64,000 nt of DNA from Mycolicibacterium tusciae (GTDB lineage Bacteria > Actinomycetota > Actinomycetes > Mycobacteriales > Mycobacteriaceae): NCBI RefSeq assembly GCF_002086795.1, contig NZ_MVIM01000007.1, positions 62,001 to 126,000 of the forward strand, read 5' to 3'. The notes beneath the pieces were generated by a model, which made no database searches, had not been told where the DNA came from, and was given only the letters and a program-made list of their open reading frames with translations. Within the stretch, counting starts at the first letter, position 1; each line of letters opens with the position of its first letter. The translations under genes and the position numbers were made by a program. Of this stretch, positions 29,061-36,081 are shown piece by piece.

Positions 29061-29134
29061 CGGGGTGTGGCGCAGCTTGGTAGCGTGCTTCGTTCGGGAC
29101 GAAGAGGTCGTGGGTTCAAATCCCGCCACCCCGA
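29061..29134 (+). tRNA. proY: tRNA-Pro (anticodon CGG)
   Basis: Seven-base acceptor stem CGGGGTG pairs with CACCCCG (29127-29133), discriminator A at 29134. D-arm GCGCAGCTTGGTAGCGT, anticodon stem CTTCG/CGAAG with loop TTCGGGA (anticodon CGG, Pro codon CCG), T-arm GTGGGTTCAAATCCCGC. The 3' CCA is not encoded (CTC follows). Position next to cds1 agrees with proY of M. tuberculosis. Confidence 0.97.
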
Positions 29135-29155
29135 CTCATGTGATTTTCGGGTAGA

Positions 29156-29188
29156 CGCCCTGACTCGGCTCAGCCGGTCGGGGCGTTT
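29156..29188 (+). terminator. Terminator after tRNA-Pro
   Basis: Arms CGCCCTGAC (29156-29164) and GTCGGGGCG (29177-29185), one G-U pair, 12-base loop, then TTT. It ends just before the stop of the convergent gene at 29195. Confidence 0.7.
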
Positions 29189-29194
29189 GCGTCG

Positions 29195-29581
29195 CTAGGT
29201 GCTTCTGGTCAGGACCAGCGCCGCCTCGTTGTAGGGGAACAGGCGATAGAAAGTGCGGCCCGGCCCAACGACGAGGGGTGCCGCCTCGGCCTTGCTCATC
29301 AGCCGCGGGTTGGTCAGCGCAACATGCTCGCCGCGCTTGTGCAGCACCGCCGGTCCACCGGCCAACACGTTCTTCACCCAGTCCGTTTCGGGCCCGTAGC
29401 CGATCAGAACGACGAACCCGTCCGCAGTGGGAAAAACCAGCAGCGGTGTGCGGTACCGCTTACCCGACTTTCGGCCGACGTGCTCGAGCGTGCCTTGACC
29501 GGGCAGCCACGGAGTTATGGCGCGAGCCGCGGGATTGGTGACCCGGCGATTGAAGTTTGCGACTGCGCGAGGCATCCGCAT
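29195..29581 (-). CDS. nitroreductase/deazaflavin (F420)-dependent oxidoreductase, Ddn-like
   Basis: 128 residues. Split beta-barrel F420-binding family: GTLEHVGRKSGKRYRTPLLVFPTADGFVVLIGYGPETDWVKNVLAGG, with the GRKSGKxYRTPL phosphate-binding signature, and a Tyr-rich C-terminus. Members reduce quinones, nitroimidazoles or other hydride acceptors with F420H2. A second F420 enzyme lies at 32581. Met3 is an alternative start. It diverges from the iron-containing redox enzyme. Confidence 0.9.
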   Translation of the reverse strand: MRMPRAVANFNRRVTNPAARAITPWLPGQGTLEHVGRKSGKRYRTPLLVFPTADGFVVLIGYGPETDWVKNVLAGGPAVLHKRGEHVALTNPRLMSKAEAAPLVVGPGRTFYRLFPYNEAALVLTRST

Positions 29582-29672
29582 GAGACCCCCTCATCGGAGA
29601 ACCTGACCAACAGAAGTGGCAACCGACTGTCGGATAGTAGCGCTGTCTTCTCCAGAGGACCAGGCTGCCGAG

Positions 29673-29697
29673 GTTTGACCGGTGGCCAGCCGGGAAT
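29673..29697 (+). promoter_or_regulatory. SigF-type promoter of the iron-containing redox enzyme
   Basis: GTTT (29673-29676), 15-base spacer, GGGAAT (29692-29697). The mycobacterial SigF consensus is GTTT-N15-17-GGGTAT. The expected start near 29704 leaves almost no leader before the GTG at 29707. Confidence 0.6.
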
Positions 29698-29706
29698 CAC
29701 ACGGCT

Positions 29707-30726
29707 GTGACGTTGCCATCCACTCTGGTCGAACCTGCTCTCCCCCGCGCTGCCGGGCCCGTCTCGGCGGCGATCGTCGACATGCTTGCGCGTCAGCGCC
29801 CGGCCCTGCCCGTGCGCCCGCTCGAGGTTCCCGTCTACGAGGCGGATCCGTATGGACTCGACCTGCAACTCGCGCTGTGCGTCTGCTACGAGTTGCACTA
29901 CCGCGGCTTTCGTTCGGTCAATCCACGCTGGGAGTGGAATCCCGCTCTGCTCCACTTGCGCGGCCGCCTCGAGGAGGCGTTTCTGGAGGCCGTTCGGCGC
30001 GACGTCGGGGACATCACGCCCGACGACACCGCCGAAGCGGAGATGGATGCGATCTCGCTCGAACCCGTCGAGGGCCGTGGCCCGTCCTATTACCTGCGTG
30101 ACGAGGGCACCTGGGAGCAGATGCAGGAGTACTTCGTGCACCGCTCCATCTACCACCTCAAGGAGGGTGACCCCCACGCGTGGGTGATCCCCCGCCTCAC
30201 CGGCCGGGCGAAAGCAGCCTTCGTCGCAGTCGAATTCGACGAGTACGGCGCCGGCCGCGAAGAGCGTGTCCACCAGCATCTGTACGCCGAGTTGATGGAC
30301 GCCGCCGGTCTCGATGCCACCTACCTCGCCTATCTCAACAATGTGCCCGCCGAGGCGCTGGCATCGATCAACCTGATGTCGCTGTTCGGGCTGCACCGCG
30401 AATTGCGCGGCGCAACGGTGGGGCACTTCGCGTCCACCGAGATCACCTCGTCGCCCGGGTCACGGCGGCTGGTCGACGCGCTCCGGCGGATGAACGCACC
30501 CCAAGCATGCGTGACGTTCTATTCCGAACACGTGGTGGCCGACGCGGTTCACGAACAAGTGGTGCGTACCGACGTCGTCGGTGGTCTGCTTGCGCGCGAA
30601 CCGCATCTGGAGGCTGACGTGGTGTTCGGGATCAGGGCGCGCGACCTCGTCGAAAACCGCCTCGCCGATCACCTGATGGAGTGCTGGAAGGCGGGTCGTC
30701 CGTCGCTACGACGTCCGCTGAGCTGA
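29707..30726 (+). CDS. iron-containing redox enzyme family protein (haem-oxygenase-like fold)
   Basis: 339 residues from GTG 29707. Helical protein of the iron-containing redox enzyme/HDO-like group: an N-terminal extension with LCVCYELHYRGF, then WEQMQEYFVHRSIYHLKEGDPHAWVIPRL, FVAVEFDEYGAGREERVHQHLY and SLFGLHRELRGATVGHFASTE, supplying the Glu and His expected for a dinuclear iron site. Known members oxidise amino-acid or fatty-acid substrates, but the substrate here is unknown. The C-terminus overlaps the convergent CDGSH gene by 21 bases, and a SigF-type promoter precedes it. Confidence 0.85.
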   Translation: MTLPSTLVEPALPRAAGPVSAAIVDMLARQRPALPVRPLEVPVYEADPYGLDLQLALCVCYELHYRGFRSVNPRWEWNPALLHLRGRLEEAFLEAVRRDVGDITPDDTAEAEMDAISLEPVEGRGPSYYLRDEGTWEQMQEYFVHRSIYHLKEGDPHAWVIPRLTGRAKAAFVAVEFDEYGAGREERVHQHLYAELMDAAGLDATYLAYLNNVPAEALASINLMSLFGLHRELRGATVGHFASTEITSSPGSRRLVDALRRMNAPQACVTFYSEHVVADAVHEQVVRTDVVGGLLAREPHLEADVVFGIRARDLVENRLADHLMECWKAGRPSLRRPLS

Positions 30727-30921
30727 CCGCTTGCCTGCGCGCGGACGGCACCGATGGCTGGTGTCGCACATCGGATAGTCCTTGCTGCGACGGCATGTGC
30801 AGATCGCGACCATGAAGCGATCGGACTCCACGACGCTGCCGTCGGGCAACTCGATTCGCACCGGTCCCTCGACCATCACCGGGCCGGAGGGAACAATGCG
30901 CACCGTGCGGGTTTCAGTCAC
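30706..30921 (-). CDS. CDGSH iron-sulfur domain protein
   Basis: 71 residues from GTG 30921, which overlaps the methyltransferase stop as GTGA. The 2Fe-2S ligands are in CTCRRSKDYPMCDTSHR, the C-x-C-x8-C-D-x-S-H form of the mitoNEET/CDGSH family. The N-terminal half (IVPSGPVMVEGPVRIELPDGSVVES) is the usual beta-rich collar. Probably an electron-transfer or cluster-transfer partner. The adjacent iron-containing redox enzyme is the natural candidate. Confidence 0.92.
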   Translation of the reverse strand: MTETRTVRIVPSGPVMVEGPVRIELPDGSVVESDRFMVAICTCRRSKDYPMCDTSHRCRPRAGKRSAQRTS

Positions 30922-31613
30922 GGCTTCTCGGCCCTGATCACGACGAGTTCTTCCTCGCGTCGGCCGGGCTCGAGCCTGCCGGTTTCCTCCAGCCACGCGG
31001 CACGCGACTTCAGCACGGGTCCGAACGGAATCCACTGATAGGCAACGACTTCCGCGTCAAGTCCGGCTGACGCCAGCGCCGCCAGCGTCTGACGCGGGAC
31101 CGCGAACTCGGATTGCACCAGGAGGAAAGTGCCGCCCGCGGCAAGCAGATCCGGCACCGCTTCGCAAAGCGGATCCAGAACGAGGCGACCGTCGAGGCCG
31201 GCATCCCACGCGCGCGCCGGGCCGGTATCCGGCGGTATCGGCGCGTACGTGACGTCGGGATCATGTGGCACGTACGGCGGATTACAGACCACCACGTCGA
31301 ACGGGCCGAACTCCGCGGCGCGCGCCCACGATCCCAGATGAACATCGACATCAATGCCCGCGCTCAACGCATTCATCCGTGCATGCCGAACGGCACGCGA
31401 ACACACATCGAACGCCATGACCTGCGATGCCCCCTGCTCGCCTGCGGCAATACCCACCACACCGCTGCCGGTGCACAGGTCGGCTACTCGGCGACCGCGC
31501 GCGAGGCCAGATTTCTCCATCACGTCGATGAGAAATTGCGAGTCTTCCTGCGGGGTGTAGACGCCCGCCGGCGCGAATAGAGTATCCGGCGAGTCGGAGT
31601 AAGCGGTTGTCAC
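30918..31613 (-). CDS. HemK2/MTQ2-like protein methyltransferase
   Basis: 231 residues from GTG 31613. Class I SAM methyltransferase with VADLCTGSGVVGIAAGE (motif I) and VVCNPPYVPHD, the NPPY motif of enzymes that methylate Gln/Asn or other planar amides in proteins. The N-terminal GVYTPQEDSQFLIDVM is typical of MTQ2-type enzymes. Overlap with the CDGSH gene makes a two-gene operon; the protein substrate is unknown. A SigF-type promoter lies 55 bases upstream. Confidence 0.88.
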   Translation of the reverse strand: MTTAYSDSPDTLFAPAGVYTPQEDSQFLIDVMEKSGLARGRRVADLCTGSGVVGIAAGEQGASQVMAFDVCSRAVRHARMNALSAGIDVDVHLGSWARAAEFGPFDVVVCNPPYVPHDPDVTYAPIPPDTGPARAWDAGLDGRLVLDPLCEAVPDLLAAGGTFLLVQSEFAVPRQTLAALASAGLDAEVVAYQWIPFGPVLKSRAAWLEETGRLEPGRREEELVVIRAEKP

Positions 31614-31667
31614 GCAAGGGCCTTTCGAACAGTTTTCGCTGCGGCGTCGCAGCAGTGCGCTGGGTTA

Positions 31668-31692
31668 ATGCCCGGTATCGGGGCTGTTAAAC
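31668..31692 (-). promoter_or_regulatory. SigF-type promoter of the methyltransferase-CDGSH operon
   Basis: On the minus strand, GTTT (31692 to 31689), 15-base spacer, GGGCAT (31673 to 31668). Predicted start near 31661, about 48 bases before the GTG. Its -35 is one arm of a palindrome shared with the opposite promoter. Confidence 0.55.
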
Positions 31693-31703
31693 CGGGTCGC
31701 CCG

Positions 31704-31729
31704 GTTTTGCGGCCCGGCAGTACGGGCAC
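31704..31729 (+). promoter_or_regulatory. SigF-type promoter of the 31738 gene
   Basis: GTTT (31704-31707), 16-base spacer, GGGCAC (31724-31729). The expected start near 31736 would make the GTG at 31738 nearly leaderless. The -35 forms the right arm of AAACCGGGTCGCCCGGTTT (31689-31707). Confidence 0.5.
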
Positions 31730-31737
31730 CCTCAAGC

Positions 31738-32409
31738 GTGCAAATCTCCGATCTCGCCTCGTTGCCCATCAAGTTCGGAGCGGCCGCTCGCGGTCGCCGG
31801 CTGTTCCATCCCGTCGGTGTGCTCGCGGAAGGCACTTTGGAGCGGACGGCCCCCGGCAGTGAGGGACTGCCCATGCGGTCTTGCGACGTCATCGGTCGCG
31901 TATCCAAGGGTGTCGGACTGCCAGGAGCGGCGCCCGACATCGCGGGGTTGGCGTTCCGGATTCCGCCGCCGCAGGATCTGCGTTCCTGCGGTCCCTGGGA
32001 TGTGCTGCTGGCATCGACCGCGGCCGGCAGCCGTTTCGGTCTGGCGCCGGTCACCTCATGGTCCGGTGCCGCCTTCTCCAGCCTGATGCCGTTGCGCTAC
32101 CGCGACCGCGTGTGGTGGTTACGGGCACGGCTGGTCACCGAGCTCAGCCACCGAGGTCTTGCCCTCGACACGATCGAGGCCCAAATCAGTTCGGGAGGCG
32201 TCGAGTTCGACATCGAGCAGGCTCCGGCAAAGGGGGAGTTCAGCCCGTTGGCCCGGCTCACCCTGCGCAACGTCGACCCGAGTTGTGACGACATCGCGTT
32301 CGATCCCGCGTTGCACAGCGACTGCGACGTCGAGCTGCTGCCCCGCTGGTTGACCAGATTCCGGCGCGCGGCCTATCGCCGCAGCCGCCAGGGACGCGAC
32401 CCGCAGTAG
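31738..32409 (+). CDS. conserved hypothetical protein, possibly phosphodiesterase/catalase-fold-like
   Basis: 223 residues from GTG 31738. No clear catalytic motif. The central GVGLPGAAPDIAGLAFRIPPPQ and LLASTAAGSRFGLAPVTSW resemble actinobacterial proteins annotated as phosphodiesterases, and faintly the catalase-related fold (GLAFRIP as a shortened GxAxRF strand). Basic C-terminus (RFRRAAYRRSRQGR). No signal peptide. Function not assigned. It stands alone, between the methyltransferase operon (divergent) and the small 52-residue gene (convergent). Confidence 0.75.
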   Translation: MQISDLASLPIKFGAAARGRRLFHPVGVLAEGTLERTAPGSEGLPMRSCDVIGRVSKGVGLPGAAPDIAGLAFRIPPPQDLRSCGPWDVLLASTAAGSRFGLAPVTSWSGAAFSSLMPLRYRDRVWWLRARLVTELSHRGLALDTIEAQISSGGVEFDIEQAPAKGEFSPLARLTLRNVDPSCDDIAFDPALHSDCDVELLPRWLTRFRRAAYRRSRQGRDPQ

Positions 32410-32412
32410 CTG

Positions 32413-32571
32413 TCAAGCGGTGGGCTCGCCACGGGTATCGGCGACATCGGGCGCTTCCTCCCGGGTGGCCATACCTCCTTCGCCGCCCTCGTCGGTCGGC
32501 CCTGGGCGTCCGCCCTTCTTCTGCGACTCGTCGACCGTGTGGTCCTCGTAAATTCCCTTGCCCTTGGGCAT
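32413..32571 (-). CDS. small hydrophilic protein MPKGKGIYEDHTVDES
   Basis: 52 residues from ATG 32571, preceded by GAAAGGC. Sequence is Gly/Glu/Asp-rich and without hydrophobic segments (KKGGRPGPTDEGGEGG), probably disordered. It starts 9 bases after the stop of the F420 oxidoreductase, so it is likely the second gene of that operon and under the same SigF-type promoter. Similar short proteins occur in mycobacteria without known function. Confidence 0.75.
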   Translation of the reverse strand: MPKGKGIYEDHTVDESQKKGGRPGPTDEGGEGGMATREEAPDVADTRGEPTA

Positions 32572-32580
32572 GTTTGCCTT

Positions 32581-33567
32581 TCAGTCCGATGCGCTTCTGA
32601 GTTTTTCCAGCAGAGATCCTGCCGCTTCCTTGAGGAACAGGTCCTGGCCCTCATCACCGATTTGCACGAGGGCGATATCGGTGAAACCCGCCTCCCAGTA
32701 CTTGCTCACCGCATCGACGATCGCGTCGAGATCCGGTCCGCACGGGATGGATTCGGCGACGTCCTCCGGCCGCACGTACTGGGTGGCGCCGTCGAAACCG
32801 GCCGTGGTCGGCAGGTCGGCGTTGACCGCCCAACCGCCCCCGAACCAGCGGAACTGGTCGTGAGCCCGGCGAATTGCCTTGTCGCGGTCGGGATCCCAGC
32901 AGATCGGAATCTGTCCGATGACCCGCACATCTCCGGGCAGCCCGGTGGCGCGCCTGGCGTCATGCCAAGCGTCCACGAAATCCTTGTTCGGTTCGACAGC
33001 GATCAGATGGTCGGACAGCGGCGCGAAGGTTTCCACCGACCGTTCACCGGACACCGCAGTCGCGATGGCGACCGGTGTCTCCGGAATGTCCCAGAGTCGC
33101 GCGGAATCCACCTCGAAGTGCTCGCCTTTCCAATCGACGAGCTCGCCGGTGAACAACTCGCGGATGATCTGAATGGCCTCGCGCAGCATCTCTTGGCGCC
33201 GGGTCACGGTCGGCCAACGCTTGCCGACGACGTGTTCGTTGAGGTTCTCGCCGCTGCCCAGCCCGAGGGTGAACCGGCCGTCGGCGAGGATCTGCAACGT
33301 GGCGGCTTTCTGTGCGACGACCGCCGGGTGGTAGCGCATCGTCGGGCACGTGACGTAGGTGAACAACTCGACCTGATCGGTCGCATGCGCGACGGCGCCG
33401 AGCACCGACCACGCATACGGTGCGTGCCCCTGTGACGAGAGCCACGGAAAGTAGTGGTCCGAGGAGACCTCGAAGTCGAACCCAACCCGTTCTGCCGAAA
33501 CGGCATAACGGACAAGATCTTTAGGTCCGCTCTGTTCGGTCATGAGGGTGTAGCCGAAACGAGTCAT
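32581..33567 (-). CDS. LLM-class F420-dependent oxidoreductase (FGD-related)
   Basis: 328 residues. Luciferase-like TIM barrel: FGYTLMTEQSGPKDLVRYAVSAERVGFDFEVSSDHYFPW, TLGLGSGENLNEHVVG (F420 phosphate-binding region), ELFTGELVDWKGEHFEVDSARLW. It belongs to the subgroup close to F420-dependent glucose-6-phosphate dehydrogenase (TIGR03557-like); the exact substrate is unresolved. A SigF-type promoter with perfect GGGTAC and a 3-base leader precedes the ATG, which suggests stress induction. Confidence 0.9.
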   Translation of the reverse strand: MTRFGYTLMTEQSGPKDLVRYAVSAERVGFDFEVSSDHYFPWLSSQGHAPYAWSVLGAVAHATDQVELFTYVTCPTMRYHPAVVAQKAATLQILADGRFTLGLGSGENLNEHVVGKRWPTVTRRQEMLREAIQIIRELFTGELVDWKGEHFEVDSARLWDIPETPVAIATAVSGERSVETFAPLSDHLIAVEPNKDFVDAWHDARRATGLPGDVRVIGQIPICWDPDRDKAIRRAHDQFRWFGGGWAVNADLPTTAGFDGATQYVRPEDVAESIPCGPDLDAIVDAVSKYWEAGFTDIALVQIGDEGQDLFLKEAAGSLLEKLRSASD

Positions 33568-33576
33568 GGCATTCGG

Positions 33577-33601
33577 GTACCCCTGCGAATGACGACGAAA
33601 C
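33577..33601 (-). promoter_or_regulatory. SigF-type promoter of the LLM oxidoreductase operon
   Basis: Minus strand GTTT (33601 to 33598), 15-base spacer, GGGTAC (33582 to 33577). Predicted start near 33570, 3 bases from the ATG at 33567. One of the best matches to the SigF consensus in the window. It occupies the 36-base gap after the YqeY gene. Confidence 0.7.
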
Positions 33602-33603
33602 GA

Positions 33604-34068
33604 CTACAGCCTGGCCTTCACGGCAGCCGAGAGTCGTGAGCCGTCGGCCTTACCCGCGGCGATCGCGGTAGCGGCCTTCATCACCTGGCCCATCTGCTTC
33701 ATGCCCGGCCGCTCACCGATCTCCTCGGCGACCTGCGCGATCGCGGTGTCGACCACATCGGCCACTTCAGCCTCGGTCAGCGGAGTGGGCAGGTATTCGT
33801 CGATGACGCGTGCTTCGGCATGCTCGTTGGCGGCCAGCTCACCGCGGCCGTTCTGGGTGTAGATCTCGGCGGCCTCCGCGCGCTTCTTGGATTCCTTGGA
33901 CAGCACCTTCAGCACGTCCGCGTCGGACAGCTCGCGCGCATCCTTGCCCGCCACTTCCTCGGTCTGGATCGCCGCGAGCAGCATCCGCAGCGTCGCCGTC
34001 CGCAGTTTGTCCTGCGACTTCATCGCCGCGGTGAGGTCTGCACGCAGTTGCTCTTTGAGTTCTGCCAT
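33604..34068 (-). CDS. GatB/YqeY domain protein (Rv3688c-like)
   Basis: 154 residues, full family length. MAELKEQLRADLTAAMKSQDKLRTATLRMLLAAIQ opens the YqeY helical domain, and GERPGMKQMGQVMKAATAIAAGKADGSRLSAAVK is the GatB-tail-like C-terminal domain. YqeY proteins resemble the tRNA-binding tail of GatB, but their role is unclear. It is upstream of, and codirectional with, the F420 oxidoreductase, which has its own promoter. Confidence 0.94.
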   Translation of the reverse strand: MAELKEQLRADLTAAMKSQDKLRTATLRMLLAAIQTEEVAGKDARELSDADVLKVLSKESKKRAEAAEIYTQNGRGELAANEHAEARVIDEYLPTPLTEAEVADVVDTAIAQVAEEIGERPGMKQMGQVMKAATAIAAGKADGSRLSAAVKARL

Positions 34069-34199
34069 GCCGCAAACCTACGCCGCACCGTCGCGCACCG
34101 TGATCTCGGTCGACACGGCCACCGTAGCCTCGGTCAGCGCACTGACACGGCGGTCAGAGACGTTTGTCAATTCGCATCATGATCGACAGGATGGTTGCC

Positions 34200-35426
34200 A
34201 TGAGCACCGAGGCCGGCAATTCGGGGATCGCCGGACAGCCGCCACCGGGCTACGCACCGCCGCCTGCCTACGGACCGCCACCGGGCTACGCACCGCCGCC
34301 TGCCTACGGACCGCCTCCGGGCTACGCACCGCCGCCTGCCTACGGACCGCCTCCGGGCTACGGACCCCCACCCGGGTACGGACCACCTCCGGGCTACGGT
34401 CCCCCACCCGGGTACGGACCACCTCCGGGCACCGGACCGCCGATGCCGCCCCTCCTCAAACCAGGCATCATCCCGCTGCGACCGCTGAGCCTGTCAGACA
34501 TCTTCAACGGCGCGGTCGCCTACATTCGCGCCAATCCGAAGGCGACGTTGGGATTCACCACCATCGTCGTCGTCACCACTCAGCTCTTGGCACTCCTGCT
34601 CTCGGTGGGACCGCTCGCCGCGACCGGGCAGCTCGCGGGGTCGTTCAACAGTGACGAGGTGTCCACCGGCGCATTGCTGGGCTCGACACTGTCCAGCCTC
34701 GTCGGCGCCGCGGCGACCTGGTTGACGGCGATCCTGCTGAGTGGGCTGCTCACCGTCGTCGTCGGCCGGTCCGTTTTCGGGGCCGGCATCACGATTGGTG
34801 ACGCGTGGCAGCGGCTCAAGGGTCGACTGTCGGCACTGATCGGGTTCACGATCATCGAAGGGTTTGGCGTCGCGATTCTGGTCGCCATCGTCTTGGGCCT
34901 GATCTTCTGGATCGGGATAGCGTCCAGCGTGACCGCCGCGATCATCGTCGGCCTGCCTCTCGGTCTGCTCTTGATCGTCGCCTTGGTCTATGTCTGGGTG
35001 GTTCTCAGCTTCGCGCCGCCGCTCATCGTGCTGGAACGCCTCGGCATCTTCGCCGCCATCGAGCGGTCGTTCAGGTTGGTGAAGAACGACTTCTGGCGGG
35101 TGTTCGGCATCCGGCTGCTCGCCACGATCGCGGTGCAGTTCATCGCCGGCGCGGTCACGATTCCGTTCAGCGTGGGCGGTCAGCTCCTTCTGATGGCGGC
35201 CGAGTCCACAGCGATGACGATGCTGTCGTTCCTCCTGCTGTCGGTGGGCGGCATCGTCGCCCAGATCATCACCGCCCCGTTCCTGGCAGGCGTCGTCGTG
35301 CTGCTCTACACCGATCGCCGGATCCGCGCCGAAGCCTTCGACCTCGTATTGCGGACCGGCGCGGCATTCGGTCCGTCCTCGCCGTCCGATTCCACTGACC
35401 ATCTGTGGCTGACCCGTCAAGCCTGA
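34200..35426 (+). CDS. proline-rich multispanning membrane protein (Rv3689-like)
   Basis: 408 residues from ATG 34200 (earlier in-frame ATGs at 34191 and 34179 are possible). Residues about 14-80 are tandem Pro-Gly-Tyr repeats (PPPGYAPPPAYG type); the rest carries about six transmembrane helices (for example around 120-140, 160-190, 215-260, 310-350), resembling the membrane domain of the glycerophosphodiester phosphodiesterase/YciC-like group. First gene of a run with 1- to 4-base overlaps or gaps through Rv3690-Rv3693 homologues. Function unknown. Confidence 0.85.
   Translation: MSTEAGNSGIAGQPPPGYAPPPAYGPPPGYAPPPAYGPPPGYAPPPAYGPPPGYGPPPGYGPPPGYGPPPGYGPPPGTGPPMPPLLKPGIIPLRPLSLSDIFNGAVAYIRANPKATLGFTTIVVVTTQLLALLLSVGPLAATGQLAGSFNSDEVSTGALLGSTLSSLVGAAATWLTAILLSGLLTVVVGRSVFGAGITIGDAWQRLKGRLSALIGFTIIEGFGVAILVAIVLGLIFWIGIASSVTAAIIVGLPLGLLLIVALVYVWVVLSFAPPLIVLERLGIFAAIERSFRLVKNDFWRVFGIRLLATIAVQFIAGAVTIPFSVGGQLLLMAAESTAMTMLSFLLLSVGGIVAQIITAPFLAGVVVLLYTDRRIRAEAFDLVLRTGAAFGPSSPSDSTDHLWLTRQA
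34243..34437 (+). repeat. In-frame tandem repeat coding for Pro/Gly/Tyr repeats
   Basis: Three 36-base units encode PPPGYAPPPAYG, followed by two 36-base variants encoding PPPGYGPPPGYG, and a final partial unit. Copies differ mainly at third positions (CCACCG against CCTCCG), so copy number can change by slippage without breaking the frame. Confidence 0.9.
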
Positions 35427-35427
35427 C

Positions 35428-36081
35428 GTGCCGACGATAGACATCGACGGCGATGCCGCCCACGACGCCGCGCAACGCGAACTGCAAAGACCGATCTACC
35501 CCAAGCCAGGCCTGACCGAACGTCTCCTCGAGTGGATCAACGAGCTGCTCTACCGATTGGCCGACAACGGATCTCGCCTACCCGGTGGTTGGTTCACCAT
35601 CTCTATCCTGCTGATCCTGCTCGTCGCCGGGATCATCGTCGCGATACGGATCGCACGGCGCACCATGCGGACCGACCGTGGCGGCCGCTTCGCGCTGTTC
35701 GGTGAACAGGAACTCAGCGCTGGCGAGCATCGGGCCACGGCCGAGCAGTATGCAGCAGCGGGTGACTGGGCGGCGGCCATCCGTCACCGCCTGAGAGCAG
35801 TGGCCCGTGAGCTCGAGGACGCCAGGGTGCTGGATGCCATCCCCGGCCGGACGGCCACCGAGCTCGCGCGCGACGCGGGTAAAGCGATGCCCGCGTTGGC
35901 TGCTGAATTATCCATGGCTGCAACCTCATTCAACGACGTCACCTACGGGGAGCGACCGGGTACCGAAGCCGCGTACCGGATGATCGCCCAACTCGACGAT
36001 CACGTGCGTTTCAACACTGCGACGAGTTCCGGGGCCGTCCCCGCCGCAGCACCGTCCACCGGCTGGGCGGAGGTGCGATGA
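35428..36081 (+). CDS. DUF4129 membrane protein (Rv3690-like)
   Basis: 217 residues from GTG 35428, one base after the previous stop. One transmembrane helix (WFTISILLILLVAGIIVAI, about 55-73). The C-terminal cytoplasmic DUF4129 region has AEQYAAAGDWAAAIRHRLRAVARELEDARVLDAIPGRTATELARDAG, a helical pattern typical of the transglutaminase-associated/MoxR-linked DUF4129. It probably acts with the neighbouring DUF4350, MoxR and DUF58 proteins at the membrane. Confidence 0.88.
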   Translation: MPTIDIDGDAAHDAAQRELQRPIYPKPGLTERLLEWINELLYRLADNGSRLPGGWFTISILLILLVAGIIVAIRIARRTMRTDRGGRFALFGEQELSAGEHRATAEQYAAAGDWAAAIRHRLRAVARELEDARVLDAIPGRTATELARDAGKAMPALAAELSMAATSFNDVTYGERPGTEAAYRMIAQLDDHVRFNTATSSGAVPAAAPSTGWAEVR

